A stretch of DNA of 64,000 nucleotides from Uranotaenia lowii. Taxonomy: Eukaryota > Arthropoda > Insecta > Diptera > Culicidae. The notes under the pieces are model-generated. The model did not search any database, was not told the origin of the DNA, and was given only the letters and a program-made list of their open reading frames with translations. A program made the translations under genes and the position numbers. The stretch covers positions 132,804,714-132,868,713 of the forward strand of contig NC_073691.1 of assembly GCF_029784155.1 (NCBI RefSeq), given 5' to 3'. Positions within the stretch are counted from its first letter, which is position 1. Every line of letters begins with the position of its first letter. Positions 24,671 to 35,587 of the stretch are shown here, in pieces.

Positions 24671-25814
24671 TCTCCTTGGCTTACTCTCATAATTCGTATA
24701 GTTGTTCGCGCTGTTTTGTTCCTATGTTCTGTCAAATGATGCACTATTTTAGTGCTCAATCTCAAAGCTAATGGACTCAGCTCAAGGACGATATTTGACC
24801 TTCTGCGTCTGCCAGCAGAAGGTAGAAGTTTCTAAAGATCATTGACAATGCTCTTGTCTCCTGAGATGCTAACTGGTCAAGGGAAAATATACACCGTTGG
24901 AATATAATTCTTGTTCAATTTGTCGCCAGATGTGGTAAGTCAAGATTTGAAGTACAATCAGATACACGATTTGTCATATCATCGGTATAGTCTTCAATCC
25001 TTCTCCATCTTGTTAGCCAAATAATTGATATCACATGTACCTAACTGCAGAGATCGCCAGGCCACGCCAGGCAAAATGGGTATTTTCAGTTTTGGAAAAA
25101 CTATGTGTTTTTCAAACATTTTTTTTAGGAACACCTTCTTTTAGAACACGTTTCTCATTTATTTTCGCATAAAATTCTTGGGTTTTCATATGAATAATAT
25201 GTGATTTTTCAAAAAATTAAATTAATTTTCCATTGCCTGAAAAAAATTGAAACAACAACTCTCTCAACTTTCTGCAATCATTTCTTTTTTTCATCGCTAG
25301 AATTCATATCTAATACTAAAGGCTTTGAAAGCTGAAATGGCCAGTTTGACAAAAAAACCATCAACCAACCGAAGAACATCAACTTGGGCCCATATTTACC
25401 TCGAACATCAAAAAGCCATTGTATTTGTAAGTGGTTACTAAATTAAAATTTCCTTTAGGTTGACCTGGTTCTATTTCCTTCTCGAATTTATCAAATTAAC
25501 ATCCCACTTTAGCTAAACATCAATTAAAGAATCAAGTTTTTTTTTCATGAATATGCCTAAACCACGTGTAACCTGAATGTGATCGCCATGCCCTTATTTT
25601 TCTTATCAAACAGTAACTTTTAAATTAGATTTCCATTCAATTATAGTACTGGAAAGGAATACTAATTTTGGATTCTCTGCTGAATTTTTATTTGTCATTT
25701 TTACTTTTCGTCAGCAAAAGCAGATAGTTTAAAAAAAAAATGTTTAAGTCGTAACAAACATAAAGTTCTGTTAAAATTTCAAAACCGCATTTTTATGTAA
25801 ACTTGCGTTACCTA

Positions 25815-26591
25815 CACAGCAAATTTTTTTTTGCTGGTTTTTGTCCCGCTAACTTTCCAGCAAAATTTTCAGCAATTTAAATTGCTGGAAAGAACAGCAA
25901 ACGTTGATGCTGGTTTCCAGCAATTTAAATTGCTGGAAAATAAGCAATCCAGATTGCTGGAAACCAGCTATTTCTTTCAAAACAACCGGCTGTATTTAGT
26001 ATCAAATTTATATTTCATTAAAAATTAAATATTGAATACTGACTGTGCATATAATGGGCAATAAGAAACAATTACTTTCTTCCATTTTTCAATAATGTTT
26101 GTATTTATTTCCAAAAACTTTTTCTAAAAATTTTACAACACCGGCTCTAGAGTGGCAGCTTTGTGCCAAAGTGTTGATCATTCGCCACCTGAAAAAAGAA
26201 TTCTGATTAGTATCTTTTATGAAATATCTACATGTTAAATAAAAACTCACTCTTGATTTGATGTCTGGTTGCTAGAATATAGAGGAAAATAAAAATAATT
26301 ATATTAATCTAACCAAAATTCGTAAAATAGACCTTGCATCAGCATACGAAAACAAACAGACTTCAATTTGACAACTCGATTGCTGATTTCCCAGCAAACT
26401 AGATCAATTGCTGGAAAGTCCAGCAATTTGGAAACCGATTGCTGATTTTTCAGCAAAAATGACAAGAACACAACCGAATGCTGAAAAATCCAGCAATTCG
26501 AAAATCGATTGCTGGTTTCCAGCAAAATTTTGGATTGCTGAACGTTTCCAGCAATTTTTTTTGCTGGAAATCGAGGCAAAAATTTACAGTG
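25815..26591 (-). mobile_element. TIR mini-gene cassette A (777 bp), nested in hAT-like H
   Basis: Flanked by TA (25,813-25,814 and 26,592-26,593). The left end begins CACAGCAAATTTTTTTTTGC and the right end in reverse begins CACTGTAAATTTTTGCC. Both flanks are packed with a palindromic motif, CCAGCAATTTAAATTGCTGG at 25,918-25,937 and single TTGCTGG/CCAGCAA copies at 25,850-25,970 and 26,380-26,570. The ~400-bp centre lacks the motif and holds intron-like signals on the minus strand. No transposase is present. Confidence 0.75.
26147..26352 (-). pseudogene. Exon-intron remnant in cassette A
   Basis: Minus strand: a 21-nt stretch (26,271-26,251) lies between an acceptor ATATTCTAG and a donor GTGAGT. 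The intron 26,250-26,189 (62 nt) ends TTTTTTCAG. The next exon opens GTGGCGAATGATCAACACTT and reaches TAG or TGA within 42 nt depending on frame, followed by AATAAA near 26,110. An ATG lies upstream at about 26,345, separated by a possible intron with a poor donor. The encoded peptide would be very short, so this is either a remnant or an untranslated spliced RNA. Confidence 0.35.
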
Positions 26592-26862
26592 TATAGAACC
26601 AAGATAAAAAAAAAACGAATAATATATGCTTGAACACACTTAGTCAGCTAGTTTAATACTCAAATTAACATTCTTAAGAGTTCTCAGGCTTGCTTTTTAT
26701 TGCAAGCTTCCATTTATATTAAAAATACGTTAGGAAGTTGAAAATGTAAGGATTTTTGAATATCCACCTCAAATACCGATTTCCATACCGATTTTTAGGA
26801 TTTCCATACCGATAAAAGATTTTTTTGGGTTCCAAAATACCGATAAAAGTGTGGCATCACTG

Positions 26863-27190
26863 GACATAAGCTCGAACGGTATGAGAGAAATTGAGATGGT
26901 GTGCTCCGCTCGCGTCCCTTATGTGGTTTCTCCTTCTAAAGGAAACCTTTGCTTGCGAATATAGCGTTAGGCTATCGAAGCGAAGCCCGCCATCGCTGCA
27001 GAAAAATGCGATGTCAGATGTTACACCCATCGATTGGAGTGTAATTGAAGAATTAGAGGCGAATCTACCAAGCAAGCCTCTCTAATAAAATAAATTAAAT
27101 TAAATTAGTAATTGAAGAAACTTTGAAGGCAAAATAATTGGAACTTCGATTTTCTATAATGGAAAACAGTTCGGTTAATACTGACACTGG
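26863..27190. repeat. Module copy 2, right part
   Basis: Resumes at the second GACATAAG and continues through TGTTACACCCATCGATT. Unlike copies 1 and 3 it then carries a short open stretch ending LEANLPSKPL and TAATAAAATAAA. Confidence 0.7.
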
Positions 27191-27239
27191 TCCCATTGTT
27201 AAATTTTGTCTCGAATTAATTTGTTGACATATTTACGTT

Positions 27240-29060
27240 TATGAGAATTTTGTCATATTTGTAACTTTTCAGTTGACAAAATTGACGAAATGGAATAAAT
27301 TGACACAATTAACAGAAATGATAAAAATTAGAAAATGAAAAATTTGAAAGAAATTTACAAAATTGACCAAATCGACAAAATTGACCTAGTGGACAATGTT
27401 TAAAAAAAAAAATAGAAAAAATTGACTAAACATATTGTCTATATTGATGAAACAGAAAAAAACTGTGCAAAATTAACAAAATTGAAAAACTTGACAAGAT
27501 TGATAAGCTTGACAAATTTGACAATAAAGACAAATTGCAATCTTGTTAAGTTTTTCAATTTTGTTAATTTTTGACAAATTTGACAATAAAGACAAATTGC
27601 AATCTTGTTAAGTTTTTCAATTTTGTTAATTTTGCACTGTTTTATCTGTTTCATCAATTCATATTGTTTTGTCAATTTTTTCAATTTTGTCAATTTTTTT
27701 TCAATTTTGTCCACTAAGTCAATTTTGTCGTTTGGTCAATTTTGTATAATTTTTTAATTTTTTTCAATTTTGTAAATTTTTTAATTTTTGACATTTTTGT
27801 TAATTTTGTTAATTTATCAAATTTGTCACAATTTTTTCAATTTTTTTCAATTATGTCAATTTTGCCAATTTTGTCAATTGGCACAATTTTTTTTGTTTCA
27901 ACAATTTTGACAATATGTTTTGACAATTTTGACAATATGTTTTGTAAATTTTGCCATTATTTTTCAATTTTGTCCACTAAGTCATATTTTTCAATTTTGT
28001 CGATTTTGTCAATTTTGTAAATTTTTTTAAATTTTTTCAATTTTGTAATTCTTGTCATTTTTGTACATTTTGTAAATATAGTCCATTTTGTTAATTTGTC
28101 AAATTTGTCACAATTTTGTCAATTATTTCAATTTTGTCAATTTCGCCAATTTTGTCAATTGGCACAGTGTCAGTTTTGACAATATGTTTAGTCATTTTTT
28201 TTTTCAATTTTGTCCACTAAGTCAATCTTTTCAATTTTGTCGATTTGGTCAATTTTGTAAATTTTTGTTTTTTCAATTTTTACAGTTTTGTCAATTTTTT
28301 AATTTTTGTAATTTTTGTCAATTTTGTCAATTTTGCCAATTTTGTTAATTTGTCAAATTTGTCACAATTTTGTCAATTATTTCAATTCTGTCAATTTTGT
28401 CAATCAGCACAGATTGTTTCTGTTTCAACAATTTTGAAAATATGTTTTGTCAATGTTGACAATATGTTTTGTCAATTTTGACACTATGTTTTGTCAATTT
28501 TTTTCAATTTTGTCAATTTTTTTCAATTTTGTCCACTAAGTAAATCTTGTAAATTTTGTAATTTTTTTTTCAATTTTGTCAATTGTTTCAATTTTGTCAA
28601 ATTTGTAATTTTTGTTAATTTTGTCAATTTTTTTTAATTTTGTCAAAATTGTCATTTTTTTTTCATTTTTTTTCAATTTTGTTAATTTTGTCAATTTTTT
28701 TTAATTATGTCAATTTTATCAACTTTGTCAATTTTGCCAATTGGCACAGTGTTTTCTGTTTCATCAATTTTGACTTTTGACAATATATTTTGTCAATTTT
28801 GACAATATGTTCTGTCAATTCTGTCATTTTTTTTCAATTTTGTCCACTAAGTCAATTTTGTCCACTGTAAAATTCCCAATTTTGTAAAATTCTCGATTGG
28901 GTCAATTTTGTAATTTTTTTCAATTTTGCCAAATGTGTCAATTTTGTCATTTTTGACAATTTTACTAATTTGTCAATTTTGTTAATTATGTCAATTTTTT
29001 AATTTTGTTGATTTGGACAGTTTTTCCTGTTTCATCATACTGACAATATTTTTTGAAAGA
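27240..29060. repeat. (GTCAATTTT)n minisatellite, block 3, with an inverted start
   Basis: About 1.8 kb. The first ~250 bp (27,270-27,535) carry the unit in reverse orientation (AAAATTGAC); from about 27,540 it switches to forward. A 62-bp segment, GACAAATTTGACAATAAAGA onward, is tandemly duplicated at about 27,506 and 27,568. Confidence 0.85.
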
Positions 29061-30240
29061 TTTGTCAATTTTCTTAATAACAACTTATACTCGACAATAT
29101 TTAAAATATGTATTTTTGATGTTTGTCTCGTCAGGATACATGCTACTACTAGATGAATTTATCCCAGTATGACATAATTTTTTTTCCAATAAGATTCTAT
29201 TTTCCCTACCCAACATGAGATCAGCAGCGGTATCAGTTGTCAGTTGTCAGCTGAGTGAAAATTTCCATTCGAAGAACTACATTACATCTCAATTTCTTCT
29301 TTTGTCACCCCGAAATTTACAAAAAAAACCCGATGGGGGAGATAAATAAAGTATGAAATGTTTTATGTAAATTTCAAAAAAATCAAAAATCCGAAAAATT
29401 ACAAGATTAAAACCAAATTTTGGAAGATGGGAATTATTTCAACTTTTGTATTCTTGATTTTATTGATTTATTTGATGAAAAGTTACTTGATTTATAGATT
29501 TTGTGCAATGATGTAATATGCAGTTTTGTTGCACATAAACTTCCGTGCAATTTATTAATTTTTTTTTTTGTTTTTCGCATTATTTTGTTTATTATTTATT
29601 TATTTATTATATTTTATCGCGATGTTCCAACAGGATTTGATTAGATGTTCTGATATTTCAAACGCGAAACTAGCAGTCAGCTCGGAATGAGAACCGAGCT
29701 GACTGCTAGTTTCGCCCTTATGAAATGCAACGCTAGGTTTGTTCACATTTTGCGCGTTCGTCCTTATACAAATTTACTACAGAATTGTCTGACAGATTCC
29801 CGCTTGCGTCTTATAACCCTTCTAAAATTTTAGCACAAAACGATCGCGGTTTGGGCACAGGCTAAAAGTTTGAGTCAATGCTACTAAATGGAGAAATTGT
29901 GTGCGTATGATTCGGACGATTCACACCAACTCAATTTCTCTCATGCTCTCACGAACGACATAAGCTCGAACGGTATGAGAGAAATTGAGATGGTGTGCTC
30001 CGCTCGCGTCCCTTATGTGGTTTCTCCTTCTAAAGGAAACCTTTGCTTGCGAATATAGCGTTGGGCTATCGAAGCGAAGCCCGCCATCGCTGCAAAAAAA
30101 TGCGATGTCAGATGTTACACCCATCGGTTTGATATAATAAGTTCGGGGTGGTACCCCTTTACGAAAATCCATATTTTTATAATGTGGTTTGGAGTTGCGA
30201 CTTCAAAAATTTTTGAAACCGGTTCGGTTTATACTGAACT
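29060..30240. repeat. Module copy 3 of the 3.1-kb unit
   Basis: Uninterrupted module. Contains an extra perfect 22-bp inverted duplication at 29,664-29,715 and the long hairpin at 29,922-29,996. Confidence 0.8.
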
Positions 30241-30375
30241 GGTACATAATATAAGTTTTAATAATCTTTCATGTAAGAATTTTTCTTATTCGTTTTGTCG
30301 GCATGATGACATCATGAGTGTGAGTGAGGCTGTAATTTTAACCACCGCACACAGTGAGCGCGCCCACCGTGTCTA

Positions 30376-30400
30376 TGACGTCATCTATAATTTGACGTCA
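30376..30400. promoter_or_regulatory. Two CRE-like TGACGTCA palindromes
   Basis: TGACGTCA at 30,376-30,383 and again at 30,393-30,400, 17 bp apart start to start, with a TGACATCA variant near 30,307. These are perfect matches to the CREB/ATF consensus. No gene is recognised next to them, so function is unknown. Confidence 0.4.
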
Positions 30401-30419
30401 TTTATACGATAATCTTGAT

Positions 30420-33400
30420 TTTAGTGATTGCTGGTTGTGGCTAGCCAGCCAAATTGACACGTTTTTTGGAGTGATGATTTGATGATAATTACTATGAAAA
30501 TTTATTTTTCAAACTATTTTGTTTTTTTTTCTTTCTTTTATACATTGAAGAGGGAAAAAAATCAAATTTTTTAAGACAAAAATCATTTTTATTGTACTTC
30601 CCAGTTTCGCAAAAACGTAGTGACAAAGTTTATAAAAAAATCACACCAATACATACAAATACACTGACATCGTCTGAACTCGTCGAGCTGATTCGATAGG
30701 TACCTATAAAGGTATATCTAAGACCCATAATTAAGGATCTCCCAAATCGACCGATAACTATACCTTTCTGTAAGAAAGGCAAAAAGATAATTGACAAGCC
30801 AAATGAAAACTGTCTTGATTGAATCACATATTAGGAGTTTGATTTGAAATTCTATTTATCTTAAAAAATTTCTCTTTCGTTTTTGACTTCAATGTTAAAT
30901 TGCTTAGGGGGAAAGTTCATATAACGCCCCATGTGGCTAATACGCGCCACTCATGTTTTGAAGAATCTGTAACATTTTCAGTCTGCAAAATATTACCAAT
31001 TTGTTTTAAATGCTGAGATAGGCCAAGGCAAGTATTTTTCCTTAAAATACCTCTGTGTCGTGAAATTTCCAAAATTTAGGTTTTTCTTCATTTTGATGTA
31101 AATTTTAAAACGCTTTCAATAAGGTGTCACCAAGCAGAGAAAAAACGAATAAGACAATATTTTCTGACCCATCGATAGAGGATAATCTAAACTATGATTT
31201 TACGCTAAAAAATCATAAATATATGCTGTTTAAAAACTTATTAATTTTGGTAAAAAAAACAATTGTAATGGCCTTTTTGGCATAATTCTGGATTAAGGGA
31301 AAATTAACCTTAAAAGCGACAATTTTTTAAGACTATTTTTCCTAACTTAAGCCGTACACGAGAGCAAGTGTGCGTGATTAATGTCAACTATAAAATCATT
31401 TATTCAAAAACAAATTGTTGAAAAACAAGACAAATATGCACTGAATTTGGAACATTTCAAAATGTCTTTCAAATTCATTTTTCTTTGCTTCCAAAAATTT
31501 TTCACTTTAGACATTTAACCAAATTTTTTGATTCAAAGTTTTGTTTAAACCATAGTCTGATGCAAACGAAGGTCAATTTTATTTTTTGATTTTTTCAAAT
31601 ATCGTATGTCTGTGTGAGTGAGTTCATTTAATGTTTTGATTTTGATGTGACGAATTTACGTTCTAAGTAGGCGAGACTTTTTACGCAACGCACGCGTTTT
31701 TTCATCCGTCCGCTAAATTTCTGAATTTTATCAATAAAAAAAAGTAAAACCGGTGAAAAAATGTTATTTCCGAATAACCGGGATCCAGTGATACCTAATG
31801 TGGCCACCAGTTTTCAGACAAAATCAGAAGTTTCGTGTTCTAAAAAAGGGAGAAAATTTTAGGAAAAATAGAAAAAAATGGTTGTTGGAAGAAACACGTG
31901 CAGGGTGCAGAAGTTCGAGGCTTTTGTTAATTTAAATCTCGTCGTAAACTTCCAACTCGTAAACCAGTAAAGATTCTGTCTATTTATGTGTAATTTGTGT
32001 TGAAAGGTGCTGTTAAAGTGAGGGGGTTGGAAAATTATCATTGTGAAATGGGGGAATTGAGGATGATGAGAATATAACTACTTGCCAGCCATTGTTAAAT
32101 TAATAAATTTTGATTGGCATAGGTGCGCGATGTTTTAAAAAAAACTAGCACTATAGGCAATCTAAGGTGGTATAGGATGAGAGGGGAAGGAAAATGGTTT
32201 TGGTGAGTAGGAAGTGAAACGTAACAGGTTCGTTTCTACTGGAGACGGAACAAGTGGAAATAGAAAAAGGAAGAAAATATTGTCTAGAAAAGTTTACAAG
32301 TGCGGTAACTGAGAGGGAGTGAAAAAGAAAAGAGTTCCTTTGCTATCTCCTGTGCTGATTGCTGAAGTCGGGTTGGCTGATAACCCTGGTTGTTGGTTTC
32401 GCTCGGATTGCTTCGATTGAATTTCCTGAGATTTCGTGAGCTAAGTATATTCTTTCTGTTTCTAATAGGCGATGGAAGCGCTGACGAATTTGGTTGATGG
32501 TTTTGCATTAGTGCAAGTGGGATGCAGCTATAATTTCACCTAACTTTTGATAATTCTAAAGGGGTTTTTCTTAAGGAGAGAAACTTTTCGCTTCCATCGC
32601 CCATTCAATTCATTTCAATTCATGTTTGAAGTATAACCCTTACCATGGAGGGGCCAGGGCAGTGGCTTTTTTCTCATTCTGTACCAAGGAAAATTTTAAC
32701 AAGATCAAACTATGAATAATCAACGTCAACATCTTAACCTTGCACTCATATAAATGAAGTGCTCATATAAAAATTTATCCTCTGAATATACTTTTAGTAT
32801 AGAAATTTTCTCAACAGAATTCCTTTAAATATTATATTGGTAGTTTGAACCGCATTTGACGTTGTATAATGTGCTATTTGTTTTTATCATTAAATTATTG
32901 TGAAAGAAGTTTTTCTGGGAGAAGGGGGTTTGGGAACACTAATCATGATTTTTTTGTTCTCTAATGTTTCTTTTCAAGAGCGAGCAAAGGCGCTATATCC
33001 TAGGTCAATGACCAGAAATGACAGTGCACCGAAATCCTAAACTCCAAATTTTTACTATTATATGCTATTCACGATAATATTTAAAAAGTAGTTTAAAAAT
33101 AAAAATAGTTCAACGAAAAAAATAAGGAAATTGAAAGAAAATATTACTTTTACAATGGGGTTTTCGATTTCTGTGCAGAAAAAACATCATTTCCATCCAT
33201 GAAGGACGAATCCACACGGACCATCATCAAGGAGCACATAAAATTTAGCATATGTGCTTCCAACGTTAAAATCAGTTATAGCCATGGAAACGTATGGTAC
33301 TGTTGTCCACGTTTCTTCCTCCCTGTGTTCCAGTTGTCTCTGCGTTCAATACTACACAGTGGGCCCGGCCATGTTAAGATGAGTAGTAAATGTACTTTTA

Positions 33401-34646
33401 CTACTCACCGGGATGCTGACAAGATCTGGCTGTGTATGTATCATAAGCATAAGCATAAGCATAAGCATGATGTGACGAATTTACGTTCGTTTTTTTGTAC
33501 CCATTGATAAAATCAATTACTCGTGCGATATTCAAAAGATTGTTCGATATTTAACAAAAAAATATAATGAAAAAATAACTAAACTACAGAACAGGAAAAG
33601 CTAAGCTATTCTCATAAAACAGATTCGGATGTTTGAGACTGTTTGTCAAGAATCATTACAATGTCAACCAACACACTTTGTTAAAAATTGTACTAAATTT
33701 TTGGGAAAATGTGTACAAAATGCATCATCTCGAAGTCCAAAATATTTTATCGAAAGCTGCCTCATCCAGTGGGCTGTTTACGGGCTCATTAAATATTCTA
33801 ATTCAGTTAGAAAAGCAGACATTTCTCGAATGTGACTAAATTTCTTATAGAAAGAAAAATTTTAGGATTAATTGGAGAAAAGATTGAATAAAAATCTGAC
33901 ACTGGTTTTTTGTTGTAAATGGTGACGTAATGATAAATTTTGTTGTTTTGATTTTAATTCGTCCCTTCTGTTAATAAAACATTGCTTAACAAATTTTGTA
34001 AATATCACCTCAACTTTTGTTTTATTCAGTTAAACTTATGCGGCGATTCGGCTAGGTGAAGGGTTTGGAGAAACTCTAACTGAAACAGATTGTTCAACAA
34101 AACTTTGTAAGAATCTTGTCCATTCAACTGTTTTCATTAACATAATTTAAAGTCACATACAATGTACTGTCGTTTTGCAATATACAATCAGTGTAATGTT
34201 TTTACGATGTCATTTGTCGTTTTCTCAACTATTCCCAGATCGTTTTATAATTGTTTACAAATAATTTTGTCGTTACAATATTTTTCTACTCGCGAAACTT
34301 GAACTTACTCTTGACAAAGGTTCCATGGTTAGCGAAATCTTGCAGTTGAAAGTGATCTTCACAAATGAAGCAATTGTTAGGCAGCTCTTCATTTCCGCAA
34401 TTCTTCTTGTGAATTGAGAATGTGTGGTTTTCAACCACATCGGAGATGTCAAAAATGGATATTTTTTAACCACAACGCAATAAGGAAGTGAAGCGGAAAA
34501 ACTCAAGTTTTCATTCAATTTTCATTTCTGCCGCAGTCGATGTATTTTATAAGCTTTATGGTTGGATTTTAACCACGTTTGGCTAATGCGCTGATGGTTC
34601 TTAAGTGGTTTTTGAAATATATCGTGTTTTTTTTTTCAATCAAAAG
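30420..34646. other. Non-coding stretch, no gene recognised
   Basis: AT-rich. Contains CTATACCTTTCTGTAAGAAAGG near 30,758-30,780 in repeat-like context, an 11-bp-arm hairpin TGAGTAGTAAA/TTTACTACTCA at 33,380-33,407, and a (CATAAG)n microsatellite at about 33,441-33,468. GATGTGACGAATTTACGTTC occurs twice (about 31,643 and 33,469), directly after the microsatellite in the second case. The open frame at 32,284-32,508 (-) shows no domain. Confidence 0.5.
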
Positions 34647-34648
34647 TA

Positions 34649-35585
34649 CACGGAAAATAATAAAAAGGTAAAATTTACCGAGACAGCAAAGGTGAACGCT
34701 CGCAAAAGCCAAAAAGGTAACCTCTACCTATTCGAGGTGAAACTCACCTCACAGCGAGGTAAAATATACCTGAAACGAAGAATGAAAAAAGGTACAATTC
34801 ACCGAGAAAAAAGGTGAATCCAAAAAAAGGTAAATTTTACCTCGTAGCCTCACCTGAATTGAGCTGAATCAAAAAGTATAATCCACCTTGAAAGAAAGGT
34901 AAATCCAAATAAGGTAAAACTTACCTCGTAGCGAGGTGAAGTTGACCTGGATTGAGCTAAACAAAACGGTACAAATCATCTCGAAAACAAGTAACTATAT
35001 GACGAATCCGTTTATTGAGGTTAAGCTGTTTTGCCGTTTAGGAACAAGTTTTGCTTCGTGCACAATATGTGAAAATCGGAACAAAATGGTAAGTGTTTTC
35101 TAAGATTTTATTTAGTTGTGCTGGTTCTCTTCATAATACTTTGCTTTTGTTTCAGATAGGCCCACAGAGCTTCGTGTTGTATTCCCGTCCGCCTTCAGAT
35201 ATTATTCCGGAAAAGCCGGACCTGACAAGCTTGGCGAACAAAGGACTTGACTCAACAATTTTTAAAGAACACGATGATATATTTCAAAAATAAATATTAG
35301 GTAACAGTCTCTATTTGTTTCAAATAAATACCAATTTTTTCATGAACTGTGTTTTTTTTAAATTATTTTTTATTGAAGAAACCAATCAAACAAACTAGCA
35401 TTTACCTTTTAAATCAGTGAATCGGAAAACGGTATTATTTACTATTTTGCTAGGTGAATGAGAAAATGGTAAAATCTACCTTTTTGCTAGGTGAATGAAA
35501 AAAAGGTAAAATTTACCTCAAAAGAGGGGTGGAAAAAATTCACCTCGCAAAAAGGTAAATTTTACCTTTTTTTTATTTTCCGTGT
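34649..35585 (+). mobile_element. TIR mini-gene cassette B (937 bp)
   Basis: TA on both sides (34,647-34,648 and 35,586-35,587). The inverted ends are nearly perfect: CACGGAAAATAATAAAAAGG on the left, and in reverse CACGGAAAATAAAAAAAAGG on the right, both running into GGTAAAATTTACC. Both flanks repeat GGTAAATTTTACC and AGGTGAA/TTCACCT units (34,665-34,960 and 35,450-35,575). The central ~430 bp are free of the motif and carry a clean two-exon gene model with AATAAA. No transposase is present, so mobility would need help in trans. Confidence 0.85.
34999..35293 (+). CDS. Spliced mini-gene in cassette B, product unknown
   Basis: Exon 1 ends at 35,088 in AACAAAATG with the donor GTAAGT directly after. 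The intron is 35,089-35,155 (67 nt) with a pyrimidine tract and TTTCAG. Exon 2 reads 45 codons from IGPQSFVLYSRPPSDII to a C-terminal HDDIFQK and TAA at 35,291-35,293. AATAAA follows at about 35,320. If the start is the ATG at 35,086-35,088, in good insect context, the protein has 46 residues and its first codon closes exon 1. The frame is also open upstream to ATG 34,999, giving 75 residues with CTICEN in the first exon. I recognise no family. The signals are too complete to look accidental, but expression is unproven. Confidence 0.55.
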
Positions 35586-35587
35586 AG

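Larger units (their letters stand above)
24412..26862. mobile_element. hAT-like element H, 2,451 bp, with exact 8-bp target duplication
   Basis: GACATAAG occurs at 24,404-24,411 and 26,863-26,870. The inverted ends are CAGCGATGCCACAC on the left and, in reverse, CAGTGATGCCACAC on the right, a classic hAT terminus. Subterminal DNA on both sides repeats ATACCGATTTT (24,430-24,535 and 26,770-26,850). Copies 1 and 3 of the host module serve as empty sites. An open patch starting at ATG 25,337 contains RRTSTWAHI, which faintly resembles the start of a BED zinc finger, and runs into GTAAGT at 25,427. I would not call it a transposase. Cassette A is nested inside. Confidence 0.9.
20210..30240. repeat. 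Tandem array of three ~3.1-kb units, each with a (GTCAATTTT)n block
   Basis: A ~1.1-kb non-repetitive module recurs three times in the same orientation, anchored by GATACATGCT at about 20,540, 23,549 and 29,135. Subtracting the 2,451-bp hAT-like insertion in the middle unit gives periods of about 3.0 and 3.1 kb. Each module is preceded by a block of the 9-bp unit GTCAATTTT and followed by a linker containing ACCGGTTCGGTT-like sequence. A diverged partial module lies at about 22,480-22,660. No protein or RNA gene is recognised inside. Confidence 0.85.

Noticed and set aside
25337..25427. hAT transposase N-terminal BED finger in element H
   Set aside because: Only RRTSTWAHI vaguely fits; the paired cysteines and histidines are absent and the frame ends soon after.
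26891..27085. Small ORF ending LEANLPSKPL in the tandem-unit module
   Set aside because: The preceding part lies in module sequence that is not open in the other copies. The coding appearance is limited to about 17 codons.
22670..28480. Long Asn/Phe/Val-rich open frames (NFVNFVNF-type peptides)
   Set aside because: They are translations of the (GTCAATTTT)n minisatellite, whose 9-bp period keeps any frame open. No start context or domain.
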